64,000 nt of DNA from Bacteroidia bacterium (GCA_025454975.1 JALONK010000012.1:21038-85037), one strand, 5' to 3'. Positions 41,177-51,396 are shown, counted from the stretch's first letter. Numbers and translations: made by a program. The notes: generated by a model from the letters alone, not told the origin.

Positions 41177-43372
41177 ATGTTGATTAAATACTTACCATTT
41201 GTTTTTGTGTGTTTGATTGTGGGTAAGTTATCTGCACAAATATCCTTTCCAAACACTTTACAGGCTATCAAAGTTGATGAGAATATTACACTTGATGGTA
41301 AACTAAATGAAGCGGTTTGGACACGAGCTAACCGCATAAGTAATTTTACCCAACGTGAGTTAAATTTTAACGAACCAGCAACCGAACGTACGGAAGTAAG
41401 TATAGCCTACAATGAAAAATTTCTTTACATAGCCGTTTGGTGTTATGACAGTAATCCGGGTGCAATTATAGCCAAAGAACTAAGGCGGGATTTTAGTTAT
41501 GATATTGATGATAACATCATCATTATTATTGATACTTATAATGACAAACGCAATGGTTTTATGTTTGTAACCAACCCAAATGGAGCAAGGGCCGATTTAC
41601 AGGTGTTTAATAATGGAGGTTCTACCAATTTGTTTTGGAATGGTGTGTGGAATGTGAAAACTACCCGTACCAATGAAGGCTGGTTTGCTGAATTTGAAAT
41701 TCCACTTTACACTTTTAAATATAAAAATACTGATGAAGAGCAAAACTGGGGTTTAAACGTTGAACGAAACATTCGGCATAAGCGAGAACAAGTTTGTTGG
41801 CAAGGGTGGAGTAGAAACAATCGTATTACGCAAGTAAACCAAGCCGGAACAATTCTTGGATTAAAAAATTTATCGCAAAACACATTTATAGAAATTAAGC
41901 CGTACACCATAGGAGGAAATCAGGTTAATACGCGCATGACCAACAACAATCAGCCGAATTGGATAAGAAACAATCCGGTGCTTAATGCAGGTGGTGATAT
42001 TAATACTTTGTTATCACCAACATATAGGTTAAACCTTACCTTTAATACCGATTTTGCCCAAGTTGAATCAGATCAACAACAAATTAACTTAACCCGATTT
42101 CAATTAAACTTTCCTGAATTGCGTGAATACTTTTTAGAAGGTGACGATTTTTTTAACATGGGCTTTGGAGGGAATCGAATTATACCATTTTATACCAGAA
42201 GAATAGGATCCGGTATTGGTGATACCACCAACGTGCCTATTATTGCAGGCGCTCGTTTATTAGGTAAAGAACAAAATAGTACCATTGGTTTGATGAGTAT
42301 TCAAACCGACAGGCTTCAAGGTAATCCGTTAACAAATTATACCGTTGGAAGTATTAGACAAGATGTTGGAAAACAAAGTGTAATAGGAGCAATGACGGTA
42401 AATAAAATTACAAATCAATATTGGCATTCTACTACAGGAGTAAATGGAAGGTATAGTACATCTAAGTTTCTTGGGAATAAGAACCTTGATATTGGAGGCG
42501 CATTTATTCAAACCTATAACAGCGATTCAGGTTTTCAACAGAAGTCGTATGCCTACCGCATGTTTGTAGCGTATTTAAATGATAAGTGGAATGTTTTTGC
42601 ATCAACTCAAAAGAGTCCGGTAAATTTTAATCCTGAAGTTGGATTAATGACACGTGAAAATTTTAATGAATATTTTGCAGAAGTGGCCTATAAACCTCGT
42701 CCCAAAAACAGGTTAAAATGGATAAGGCAATTTGAATTTATTCCGGTAATGATTACTCAAACCAACTATGATGAAACCAATGCCATGCAAAGCTTTACTT
42801 ATTCGTTACAGTTTTTAGGTTTTGATACACGTAAAGGCGAAAGTTTTAGAATGAGTTATAATAGAAGAGGCGAAGGATTAATCAATACATTTAAATTATT
42901 ACGAATAATTCCAATTGAAGCAGGAAATTATTATTGGGATGAATGGAGTGTAGATATTAGGACGTTCAGGGGACGAACGTTATCATTTTCTAACCGACTT
43001 TCATGGGGAGAATTATACAATGGCCATTCGTTACAAAATCGCTTAGATATGTTGTGGCGTGCAGGTAAATATTTAAACATGAGTGTAAGGTATGAGTACA
43101 ATGATTTAAACCTGCCTAATGGGAGTTTAATCACTCATTTAGTTGGAACACGGATGGAATACGCCATCAACCCCAATGCATTTGGTTCGGTACTCTCTCA
43201 ATGGAATTCACTTCAAAACCAATGGGATCTTAATTTCAGGCTGCATGTAATCCCTCGTATTGGTACCGATTTTTTCTTTATTGTAAATCAGGTATTAGAT
43301 ACTAATAACGAGCGCTTAACTTTAAAACGAATGGCAATTTTAGGAAAGCTTGTTTGGCGATTTACAGTTTAA
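41177..43372 (+). CDS. DUF5916 domain-containing protein with N-terminal CBM9-like carbohydrate-binding domain
   Basis: Signal peptide; LDGKLNEAVWTRANRISNFTQRE...; beta-rich C-terminal domain typical of DUF5916. Confidence 0.88.
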   Translation: MLIKYLPFVFVCLIVGKLSAQISFPNTLQAIKVDENITLDGKLNEAVWTRANRISNFTQRELNFNEPATERTEVSIAYNEKFLYIAVWCYDSNPGAIIAKELRRDFSYDIDDNIIIIIDTYNDKRNGFMFVTNPNGARADLQVFNNGGSTNLFWNGVWNVKTTRTNEGWFAEFEIPLYTFKYKNTDEEQNWGLNVERNIRHKREQVCWQGWSRNNRITQVNQAGTILGLKNLSQNTFIEIKPYTIGGNQVNTRMTNNNQPNWIRNNPVLNAGGDINTLLSPTYRLNLTFNTDFAQVESDQQQINLTRFQLNFPELREYFLEGDDFFNMGFGGNRIIPFYTRRIGSGIGDTTNVPIIAGARLLGKEQNSTIGLMSIQTDRLQGNPLTNYTVGSIRQDVGKQSVIGAMTVNKITNQYWHSTTGVNGRYSTSKFLGNKNLDIGGAFIQTYNSDSGFQQKSYAYRMFVAYLNDKWNVFASTQKSPVNFNPEVGLMTRENFNEYFAEVAYKPRPKNRLKWIRQFEFIPVMITQTNYDETNAMQSFTYSLQFLGFDTRKGESFRMSYNRRGEGLINTFKLLRIIPIEAGNYYWDEWSVDIRTFRGRTLSFSNRLSWGELYNGHSLQNRLDMLWRAGKYLNMSVRYEYNDLNLPNGSLITHLVGTRMEYAINPNAFGSVLSQWNSLQNQWDLNFRLHVIPRIGTDFFFIVNQVLDTNNERLTLKRMAILGKLVWRFTV

Positions 43373-44318
43373 TGAAATGTATAATATCATTACGCCATAC
43401 TAAAATTAAAACACCTAAAACTCCAACTAAAGAGGCGATAATAGCTGCTTTCGAAATTTTTTCGTTACCAAAAAGTATGGCGGCAGCCATAACTGTTATA
43501 GGCAATAAGCTGAATATGGTTTGCGCAATTCCTACCTCTATTTGCGATGCTGCCAATAAACTTAATGATACCCCTGTTACAGGTCCGAAAATTGTGCCGG
43601 TGATTAATGGTTTAAATTGTTCAGTTGTAGTGATAAGTGAGTAAAATTCTTTGAAAATATTTTTGGTGAATAAAGCTATGCTATAAGCGGCAACTGTACC
43701 AATGGTCATACGTATCCAAGTGGCATGCATGGCTGTTATTTCAATTTCATTACTTGCATTATAATTCAGCCCCTTTTTAGCACATACCAAGCCTAAACCT
43801 TGACCAACGGCACCAAGTATGGCAAATACAATTCCTTTAGTAAGTTCGGCTTGCGTTAAATGGTTAGCTGTATTTTGCTTTTGAGTGGATTGCACAAACC
43901 AGGCAATACCGCCTGTACTAATTAACATTCCAATAATGCCAACGATGTTAATGGATTCGTGTAACATTACCCATCCCAACAATAAGGCAGCAACAGGGGC
44001 AAAGGTGCTGAACAAGCTGGTTTTACTGCTGCCTAAAATTCGATATGCCGTAAAGGCAAAATAATCACCTAATGTTAAACCAATAATGCCGCTTAGTCCT
44101 AACCAAATCCATTGTTCGGGTAAAGGCGCTGAAAAAAGTTGGGTAAATTTTATATCCGTAAAGGCAACAACAGCAAGGGTTAACAGTGATGCTGCAAAAA
44201 ACAATCGGATGCGATTTACAGCGGCCGGATCTGCTCTTTTACTGGCTAAGGTAAAAGCAAAAGTTCCTGCGGTCCAACAAATTAAAGTGCCGAAAGCTGC
44301 AATTACACCGGTATTCAT
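43362..44318 (-). CDS. EamA/DMT family transporter
   Basis: ten-TM hydrophobicity; TGVSLSLLAASQIEVGIAQTIFSLLPITVMAAAILFGNEKIS. Confidence 0.88.
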   Translation of the reverse strand: MNTGVIAAFGTLICWTAGTFAFTLASKRADPAAVNRIRLFFAASLLTLAVVAFTDIKFTQLFSAPLPEQWIWLGLSGIIGLTLGDYFAFTAYRILGSSKTSLFSTFAPVAALLLGWVMLHESINIVGIIGMLISTGGIAWFVQSTQKQNTANHLTQAELTKGIVFAILGAVGQGLGLVCAKKGLNYNASNEIEITAMHATWIRMTIGTVAAYSIALFTKNIFKEFYSLITTTEQFKPLITGTIFGPVTGVSLSLLAASQIEVGIAQTIFSLLPITVMAAAILFGNEKISKAAIIASLVGVLGVLILVWRNDIIHFIKL

Positions 44319-44319
44319 A

Positions 44320-45729
44320 TTAGCTTATTAAGTTATAAGAATCAAGCTGCTCGGGGATTTCAACACCGGTTATTCCTGCTTTTTCAAGGGTGTCTTTCAT
44401 CTGAACCAAGTTAGGTTCATCACCATGTACTAAAAATATTTGCTTTAATCTTGGTGTGTAACAAGTTTTGATATAATTGAAAATTTCCATCTTGTCGGGG
44501 TGCGAACTAAATACATCAGTTTTAGTAATGTTGCTATACACCTGATAATTTCTACCTTTAATTGCAATGTTTTTTTGACCTGATAACAAACGATAACCCA
44601 AGGTGCCTTCAGCACAAAAACCTGCAATTAAGATCGTACTAAATGGATTTTGAATATTGTTCTTCACATGTTCTTGAATTCTACCGCCTTCAACCATTCC
44701 GGCTGCTGATACAATAATGCACGATTCTCCTGTTTGTGCTTTTTCATCCTGATCGGTTAAATAATCAATCCACTTCAGGTTAGGAAAATCAAATAAGTCG
44801 CCATGTTCATTTAAAAATGCAGTGGCGTCTTTATTTAATAATTCGGGATGATTGCTATAGGTATGGGTTGATTTAATGGCTAGTGGACTATCAACATAAA
44901 TTTTAACATCAGGTAACAAACCTTTATGGTACAAGCGGCATAATACATGTACAATACTTTGTGTACGACCAACACTAAAAGCAGGAATAATCAAACGACC
45001 TCTTAATTTAACAATCGTTTCTTCGATATGCTTTAGGAGTTCTTCTTCTGCAAGTTTAGAAGAAGTATGCATTCGTCCGCCATAAGTTGCTTCCGACACC
45101 AAATAATCAAGGTTTTCCATAGGAACGGGATTCCTTATCAACTCGGCATGTTCCCTTCCTAAATCGCCTGTAAATCCTATGCGTGTTGTAATTTGGTTAA
45201 CAGTTTCCTGAATTACCACACTTGCAGCACCTAATAAATGTCCGGCTTCAATCAATTCAATTTCACAACCATCAGTTATTTGAAATTTACGATTAAATGG
45301 AAGGGTTACCATTTTATCCATGGCCACACTAACCTCACGCTCCGAATAAATAGGTTTTGGTACGTTTGATTTCCTATGTTTAGGTGCTCGATGATAGCGT
45401 TGTTTATACTCCATCATTTGAATATTGGCACTATCAAACAACAAGTGTTTACTTAACTCTAAGGTTGGTTCGGTGCAAATAATTTGACCTTTAAATCCCC
45501 TGGCAACCAACGTAGGAATATTTCCGCTGTGGTCAATATGAGCATGGGTTAATATTACCAAATCAATATCACCCGGATTAAATGGAAAGGTGAATTCATC
45601 ACCCGACAAATCGCGCTTTAATTCATAATTTAAACCACAATCAATAAGTATCTTATAGCCATTGTGCAGCGTAACCATGTGCATACTTCCGGTTACTTGT
45701 TTTGCTGCTCCGCAAAATGTAATTTTCAT
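44320..45729 (-). CDS. MBL-fold RNA-metabolising metallo-hydrolase (beta-CASP family)
   Basis: LTHAHIDHSGNIP, GHLLGAASVVI, PAFSVGRTQSIVHVL, ILIAGFCAEGTLGYRLLSG, DVFSSHPDKMEI, FLVHGDE. Confidence 0.94.
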   Translation of the reverse strand: MKITFCGAAKQVTGSMHMVTLHNGYKILIDCGLNYELKRDLSGDEFTFPFNPGDIDLVILTHAHIDHSGNIPTLVARGFKGQIICTEPTLELSKHLLFDSANIQMMEYKQRYHRAPKHRKSNVPKPIYSEREVSVAMDKMVTLPFNRKFQITDGCEIELIEAGHLLGAASVVIQETVNQITTRIGFTGDLGREHAELIRNPVPMENLDYLVSEATYGGRMHTSSKLAEEELLKHIEETIVKLRGRLIIPAFSVGRTQSIVHVLCRLYHKGLLPDVKIYVDSPLAIKSTHTYSNHPELLNKDATAFLNEHGDLFDFPNLKWIDYLTDQDEKAQTGESCIIVSAAGMVEGGRIQEHVKNNIQNPFSTILIAGFCAEGTLGYRLLSGQKNIAIKGRNYQVYSNITKTDVFSSHPDKMEIFNYIKTCYTPRLKQIFLVHGDEPNLVQMKDTLEKAGITGVEIPEQLDSYNLIS

Positions 45730-45811
45730 ACGTTCACTTTACTCCTCTAATTCAACCGACAAATGGTTGTCGAATTGCGCCACAAAATAGCTGTTTAAAA
45801 ACAATAATTCC

Positions 45812-45819
45812 TAACTTTG
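45812..45819 (+). promoter_or_regulatory. Putative -7 element (TAACTTTG) upstream of upp
   Basis: TAnnTTTG match 4 nt before ATG at 45824. Confidence 0.4.
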
Positions 45820-45823
45820 AGCA

Positions 45824-46477
45824 ATGGAGATAATTAATCTGTCGGAGAACAACAGTTTATTGCAACAATATGTTAGCGAATTACGCGATGTAAATATTCA
45901 AAACGACCGCCAGCGATTTCGTAAAAATATCGAAAGAATCGGTCAAATTATGGCTTATGAAATTAGTAAGTTAATGCCTTGGCAAACCGTAAATGTTCAA
46001 ACGCCATTGGGTATGCACCAATCAAAACGTTTGCGCGAACAACCCATACTCGCCACCATTTTAAGGGCAGGGTTAAGTATGCATCATGGTATGTTAAGTT
46101 TTTTTGATAATGCAGATTGTGCTTTTATCAGTGCTTATCGTAAACATAAAGATGAGCATGATTTTGATATTGTTGTTGAATACCTTGCAAGTCCTGATAT
46201 TAATAATCGCATTGTATTATTAATTGACCCTATGCTGGCAACCGGACAAAGCATTGATTTAACCTACCGTGCCCTGCTTAAATACGGTGTTCCCCAACAA
46301 TTACATGTGGTGAGTTTAATTGCAAGTGCCCAAGGTATTGAATACCTCAAAGATAAATTAGGTGACGCAACTTTATGGGTTGCAGCAGTTGATGCTGAAC
46401 TGAATGACAATGGCTACATAGTTCCGGGTTTGGGCGATGCAGGTGATTTAAGTTTTGGTGAAAAAATGGAGCGCTGA
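45824..46477 (+). CDS. upp: Uracil phosphoribosyltransferase
   Basis: 217 aa; PILATILRAGLSMHHGMLSFFD, VLLIDPMLATGQSIDLTYRAL, VPGLGDAGDLSFG. Confidence 0.94.
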   Translation: MEIINLSENNSLLQQYVSELRDVNIQNDRQRFRKNIERIGQIMAYEISKLMPWQTVNVQTPLGMHQSKRLREQPILATILRAGLSMHHGMLSFFDNADCAFISAYRKHKDEHDFDIVVEYLASPDINNRIVLLIDPMLATGQSIDLTYRALLKYGVPQQLHVVSLIASAQGIEYLKDKLGDATLWVAAVDAELNDNGYIVPGLGDAGDLSFGEKMER

Positions 46478-46543
46478 TTTTTATTAGTAAATTGCATGAG
46501 AACAATCGTAAGTGTTATAAAAACACTTAATTAATATTGTTGT

Positions 46544-46551
46544 TAAATTTG
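46544..46551 (+). promoter_or_regulatory. Putative -7 element (TAAATTTG)
   Basis: TAnnTTTG match 4 nt before ATG at 46556. Confidence 0.4.
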
Positions 46552-46555
46552 TATC

Positions 46556-47425
46556 ATGATTAAAGTTACTGTAGGCGGCGTTCCCGAACATTTTAATTTA
46601 GCTTGGCATTTGGCTATTGAAAATGGCACTTTTGCTAAGCATGGTATTGAAATTATATGGCAAGATGTTCCCGGAGGAACAGGTGCCATGTGTAAGGCAC
46701 TTCGTGAAGGTGAATTGGATATAGCCATTGCGCTCACCGAAGGTATGATTAGCGATATTGTTCAAGGTAATCCTTCTAAAATTGTGCAGTTTTATGTGAA
46801 CTCACCGCTTCGCTGGGGAATCTTTACCTCAGTTCGTTCTTCCATTAAAGAGATTGCTGAAATGGAAGGTAAAAAATATGCCATCAGCCGCTACAAATCA
46901 GGGTCGCATTTAATGGCTTATGTGCATGCCAACCGTTATGGGTGGAGTTTGCATGAAGATGATTTTGAAGTGGTAGGGAATTTAGACGGGGCCAGACAAG
47001 CTTTGGCTAAAGGCACTTCCGACTTATTCATGTGGGAAAAGTTTACTACTAAACCATTGGTTGATAGTGGAGAGTTTAACATGATTGGTGAATGTAATAC
47101 CCCATGGCCATGCTTTGTGGTTGCAGCAACTGATAACTTCATTAACCAACATGAAGATGTTTTAAAAACAATTTTAAACATCATTAACCTTAGTTGTTTG
47201 ATGCTTAAAAATAATAGCAAAGCACCTGCATTAATCGCCTACCGTTACGGTATTAAATTAGATGATGCCATGGCATGGTTTAAAGAGTTGGAATATGCAT
47301 ACCATCCTGAAATGGATGAAGATGAAGTGCTGGCTATTTTTGATAAACTCAAACAATTTGGAATTTTATCATTTATACCTGAACCCGCCACGGTTTGTTT
47401 CTACAAACATTTAGAAACTGTGTAA
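46556..47425 (+). CDS. Substrate-binding-protein-like (type 2 periplasmic binding fold) protein lacking a signal peptide
   Basis: 289 aa; KVTVGGVPEHFNLAWHLAIENGTFAKHGIEIIWQDVPGGTGAMCKALREGELDIAIALTEGMI. Confidence 0.8.
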   Translation: MIKVTVGGVPEHFNLAWHLAIENGTFAKHGIEIIWQDVPGGTGAMCKALREGELDIAIALTEGMISDIVQGNPSKIVQFYVNSPLRWGIFTSVRSSIKEIAEMEGKKYAISRYKSGSHLMAYVHANRYGWSLHEDDFEVVGNLDGARQALAKGTSDLFMWEKFTTKPLVDSGEFNMIGECNTPWPCFVVAATDNFINQHEDVLKTILNIINLSCLMLKNNSKAPALIAYRYGIKLDDAMAWFKELEYAYHPEMDEDEVLAIFDKLKQFGILSFIPEPATVCFYKHLETV

Positions 47426-47432
47426 CATTGGC

Positions 47433-49091
47433 TTATTTAGTTGAGGTTATTCTTTCTTTTTCAATTAAAAAATATTCATCATTAATTGAAAAGTCTTTCT
47501 CGTCGAAATAGTTTAAATCAATTTCACGCCATTTAGTAGTTACCGATAATAAGTCGTGAACTCCTTTAGATATTGTTACCATCAAAGGCATTTCGAAATT
47601 TGCCGCTGTTCCGGTAAAACGATATCGTAACACCAACATACCATTTTCGCCCGGCTTTAATTCGTATTGAAAAACAGGAAGTGAACTTTGGTATAAATAA
47701 TGATTCATGATTGGTTTCAGATTTAAACCGGTTCTGGCCGATAGAAAATCAATACATTGCTGAGTTGAAATATTCAAGTATTTAAAAGTTTGATAGTAGT
47801 CTCTTAATGTTTGAAACCATAAGGTATCGTTTTGAAGCATGTTTCTAATACTGTATAAAAGCCAAGCACCTTTGTAATAAACATCATTATCATTAAAATG
47901 ATGGTAAAAAACATCGGGTTTACCTACCATAGGGAATTTATTCTCAATATTTTTTCTTTGGGATTTAATATAACGATGAGCTATTTCTTTATTGTTTGAA
48001 AATTCAACATACACGGCCTCAGCATAAGTAGTAAATGATTCATGCAGCCAAAGCTCTGCTGGGTCGTTTGCACTAATACTGTTACCAAACCATTCGTGTG
48101 CACTTTCATGAATAATGATAAAGTCAAAGTCGAAGCGGTTATTATTATAATCATTGCCATAACTAACGCAACTTTGATGTTCCATTCCCCAATATGGTGT
48201 TTCAACCAATTTGTAGCCGTCGTTCCAAAAAGGGTAGGGGCCAAAATGTTTTTCAAAAGCAGCCATCATGCCATGTACCTGTTTAAAATGTTTTTGGGCT
48301 TTCAATTTATTATAGTCCAATACATAGTAACTCAATTTAAGAGGTAACAATTCGCTTGTGTATCTAGGCATATAATAATCAGTAATTAAGGCGTATTTGC
48401 CAACATTTACTGTAATATTATAAGGATTGATAGGGTACTGAACTTCCCATGTGAAATATTTATAGTGTTGATCAACATTGCCTTCATCAATCAATCTGCC
48501 ATTACTTACGCCTGTTAAACCTTGCGGAACAATCAACTTCATTTTTATACTGTCGGGTTCGTCGCTATTGTGATCCTTACAAGGTAACCATGCCGAAGCA
48601 CCAATACTTTGTACGGCAACACCAACCCAGTCATTACCCGAACTATCTTTGGTAAATATAAATCCTCCATCCCAAGGTGCATTTTTAGCTATTAATGGTT
48701 TACCATGAAAATAAATGCCAATCTGCTTTATACCTTTTCTTTTTCTACTTGGCATATTTATTAACACAACACTACTGTCGCGCTCATAACTAAGCTTTTT
48801 TCCACCTGAAACAATGCTGTCTATTTCAATAAAAGGATGAATATCAATTTGCATGATTTTTCCTTTTTTGGTTTCGGAAAACCAAACGAAATTTGAACCT
48901 ATAATACTTTTTTGTTCAGGAATAACCTTTATGGTGATGTCGTAATACACCACATCAAACCATGATCTGTTTTTGTTTAACTTACCATGCCATTCGTCGT
49001 ACTTGGTAAATGTGTTTAAAGGTTGGCTAAATGCCGATTGGATAAAGAATAAACCTAATAAAAACAGGAAGTTACGTTTGTGTCGTATCAT
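47433..49091 (-). CDS. M1 family (aminopeptidase N-like) metallopeptidase, secreted
   Basis: IIHESAHEWFGNSIS (HExxH), LWLHESFTTYAEAVYVE; start refined to MIRHKRNFLFLLG. Confidence 0.92.
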   Translation of the reverse strand: MIRHKRNFLFLLGLFFIQSAFSQPLNTFTKYDEWHGKLNKNRSWFDVVYYDITIKVIPEQKSIIGSNFVWFSETKKGKIMQIDIHPFIEIDSIVSGGKKLSYERDSSVVLINMPSRKRKGIKQIGIYFHGKPLIAKNAPWDGGFIFTKDSSGNDWVGVAVQSIGASAWLPCKDHNSDEPDSIKMKLIVPQGLTGVSNGRLIDEGNVDQHYKYFTWEVQYPINPYNITVNVGKYALITDYYMPRYTSELLPLKLSYYVLDYNKLKAQKHFKQVHGMMAAFEKHFGPYPFWNDGYKLVETPYWGMEHQSCVSYGNDYNNNRFDFDFIIIHESAHEWFGNSISANDPAELWLHESFTTYAEAVYVEFSNNKEIAHRYIKSQRKNIENKFPMVGKPDVFYHHFNDNDVYYKGAWLLYSIRNMLQNDTLWFQTLRDYYQTFKYLNISTQQCIDFLSARTGLNLKPIMNHYLYQSSLPVFQYELKPGENGMLVLRYRFTGTAANFEMPLMVTISKGVHDLLSVTTKWREIDLNYFDEKDFSINDEYFLIEKERITSTK

Positions 49092-49169
49092 TTTGCCAAA
49101 TGTAAGAGGAAAAAACTTAAAATTGCAAGCATAATCCACTTAAAGGATTTCAAACTAAATTCGTTTATT

Positions 49170-49991
49170 ATGATTTTAAAAGGAAAAAAAGGCATCATTT
49201 TCGGTGCGTTAAACGACAAATCAATTGCTTGGCAAGTTGCATTAAAAGCTCATGAACAAGGAGCTCAATTTGTTTTAACCAATGCACCTATCGCCATGCG
49301 AATGGGTGAGATTAATAAACTGGCTGCTGATTGCGGCAATGCGGTAATTATCCCATGTGATGTTTCTAAGAATGAAGACATGGATAACTTGATAGACAAA
49401 TCAATGGAAGCATTAGGAGGTAAAATTGATTTTGTTTTACATTCGGTAGGTATGAGTTTAAATATCCGCAAAGGCAAAGATTATACAGATATTGATTATA
49501 AATTTATGCATGATACCTTGGATATTTCAGCCATTAGTTTTCATCGTTTGATGCAAAGTTTATGGAAGAAGGATGCGGTAAATGATTGGGGTTCAATTTT
49601 AGCACTTACCTATATTGGTGCTCAACGAGTTTTCCCTGATTATCATGAAATGGGTGATGCAAAATCGTTGCTTGAAAGTTATGCCCGCAGTTTTGGTTAC
49701 CGTTTTGGAAAAGAGAAAAAAATAAGGGTAAATACCATTTCACAAAGTCCGACTAAAACCACTGCAGGAAGCGGGGTAAAAGGTTTTGGTGATTTTTTTG
49801 ATTATGCCGAAGCCTTATCGCCACTAGGTAATGCAAGTGCCGAAGATTGTGCAAATTATTGTATTGCCATGTTCAGTGATTTTACAAAAATGGTTACCAT
49901 GCAAAACCTTTTCCATGACGGAGGATTTAGTTATACCGGATTTAGTTATGACGTGTTTAAGCTAATGGATAATAAATCGAAAGAAGAATAA
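49170..49991 (+). CDS. fabI: Enoyl-[acyl-carrier-protein] reductase (SDR)
   Basis: LKGKKGIIFGALNDKSIAWQVALKAHEQGA...LHSVGMS...YHEMGDAKSLLESYARSFG...RVNTISQSPTKTTAGSGVKGF; start refined to MILKGKK (49170). Confidence 0.93.
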   Translation: MILKGKKGIIFGALNDKSIAWQVALKAHEQGAQFVLTNAPIAMRMGEINKLAADCGNAVIIPCDVSKNEDMDNLIDKSMEALGGKIDFVLHSVGMSLNIRKGKDYTDIDYKFMHDTLDISAISFHRLMQSLWKKDAVNDWGSILALTYIGAQRVFPDYHEMGDAKSLLESYARSFGYRFGKEKKIRVNTISQSPTKTTAGSGVKGFGDFFDYAEALSPLGNASAEDCANYCIAMFSDFTKMVTMQNLFHDGGFSYTGFSYDVFKLMDNKSKEE

Positions 49992-50011
49992 CAATTAACC
50001 TATCCATATTT

Positions 50012-50046
50012 AAAGTGCATAAAGTTTTTCTTATGCACTTTTTTTT
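50012..50046. terminator. Intrinsic, probably bidirectional terminator between converging fabI and phospholipase-like gene
   Basis: Perfect 11-bp stem AAAGTGCATAA/TTATGCACTTT (50012-50022/50031-50041), 8-nt loop, T-tract on + strand. Confidence 0.85.
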
Positions 50047-50058
50047 GCTTGAATATCA

Positions 50059-51033
50059 TCATTCCTCCCTTCCTTTCATTTGCTTTTGTTCAAGCAATAG
50101 TCGTTCTTCCATTATAGCCTTTTTACGTTCTTCATCCGAAAGCTTAACAGGCTTTTCAGTTAATTCATTTAAGTCGGGCTGCCCTGCATCAACCCATGCC
50201 GAAAACCATATACTTCCGACAGCAGCAATGCTTTCACGCATTTTTCGCTCAACCTGGTTACCAAGCATATTGTGATAAGCTAAGCTATACTCAAATGAAT
50301 ATACTTTAACTTGTTTCTGGCCTTTTTGTTCGAAGGTATACTTACGATCGGCTCCCATTTTTTTATTTAATTCAGCTTCAAATAATAATACCGAATCTTT
50401 GGCGGCAAATGCGCCTTCACTTGCTGCCCAAGCAGCTAGCTGTATGTTGTTGATATAGGTGGCTTTTCCTGTAAAAAAATCGTAGTTCCGGCTAAATAAT
50501 TCAGGTAACCTGCTTTCCCAAAAACCATGAATTCCGTTTTGATTGGTGAGTTGTCCGTTATAATTTTTAGTTGAATGTAAGGGTACATGAGCATCTGCTA
50601 TATAATGACCGATATCTGCCGACAGTTTCAAAATCAAATCTTTATCTTTAGCTTTAAATGCTTCCGTTAGTTTAAACTTCATCAAAGCTATATGCCAAGG
50701 TACAATTCCATAAGCCTTAAGGGTGTCTTCACTATATTTTGCTACGGCATCTTTCCACGCTTTGGGCACTGTATCAATAGGAGCACAGCACTCATAATGA
50801 TCTAAATCAACATAATGCCTGCAAGCTTCTTCTTCATCATTATATCTTCTTTTGTCAGGGTCAACTGCATGTTCTGTTAAATATTCTATATTGTTTTTGT
50901 AAAAAAGTAAAAGGTCTTCAGGCAAAGTAAATACCGCCAGGCGATTAATCATTTTGTGAGCAAAAAATCCCCATGAAAATGCGGGAATAACCAAGCCTGT
51001 AAAGCACCAAATGAATAATACTTTTTTAAACAT
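50059..51033 (-). CDS. Zinc-dependent phospholipase C / S1-P1 nuclease-like protein
   Basis: Signal peptide then WGFFAHKMINRLAVFTLP...RHYVDLDHYE...DIGHYIADAHVPLHSTKNYNGQ...HGFWESRLPELF. Confidence 0.85.
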   Translation of the reverse strand: MFKKVLFIWCFTGLVIPAFSWGFFAHKMINRLAVFTLPEDLLLFYKNNIEYLTEHAVDPDKRRYNDEEEACRHYVDLDHYECCAPIDTVPKAWKDAVAKYSEDTLKAYGIVPWHIALMKFKLTEAFKAKDKDLILKLSADIGHYIADAHVPLHSTKNYNGQLTNQNGIHGFWESRLPELFSRNYDFFTGKATYINNIQLAAWAASEGAFAAKDSVLLFEAELNKKMGADRKYTFEQKGQKQVKVYSFEYSLAYHNMLGNQVERKMRESIAAVGSIWFSAWVDAGQPDLNELTEKPVKLSDEERKKAIMEERLLLEQKQMKGREE

Positions 51034-51039
51034 ACAATG

Positions 51040-51396
51040 TTATTCTCGGTTAACACTATCAATACTAAATGCAGGTACACAACAACTCCAATATTCACAA
51101 GGTTCTTCAAACGGATTACTGTATCTAACCCTTGTGCCTTTTTCAATTAATATGGTTTCGCCGGCTTGTAATACCAATACTTCACCACCTACTTCAAACT
51201 GTTTTTTACCCTTTATAACAATGGTAATTTCGTCAAACATAGGTGTTTGAAAAGGTTCGCTCCAACCCGCAGGCGCAACCATGTGAGCAATACTAAAACC
51301 TTTATGATTTGAGGAGGCTAGTCCATAATGCTCTTCAATGAGTTTACCATCAGTAGTTGGCACAACAAATGGTTTGTTTTGTTTAATAAATCCCAT
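51040..51396 (-). CDS. Cupin domain-containing protein
   Basis: 118 aa; GWSEPFQTPMFDEITIVIKGKKQFEVGGEVLVLQAGETILIEKGTRVRYSNP. Confidence 0.88.
   Translation of the reverse strand: MGFIKQNKPFVVPTTDGKLIEEHYGLASSNHKGFSIAHMVAPAGWSEPFQTPMFDEITIVIKGKKQFEVGGEVLVLQAGETILIEKGTRVRYSNPFEEPCEYWSCCVPAFSIDSVNRE

Noticed and set aside
46510-46528. AAGTGTT/AACACTT hairpin between upp and the SBP-like gene
   Set aside because: Short A/T-rich 7-bp stem without T-tract; too weak to call a terminator.
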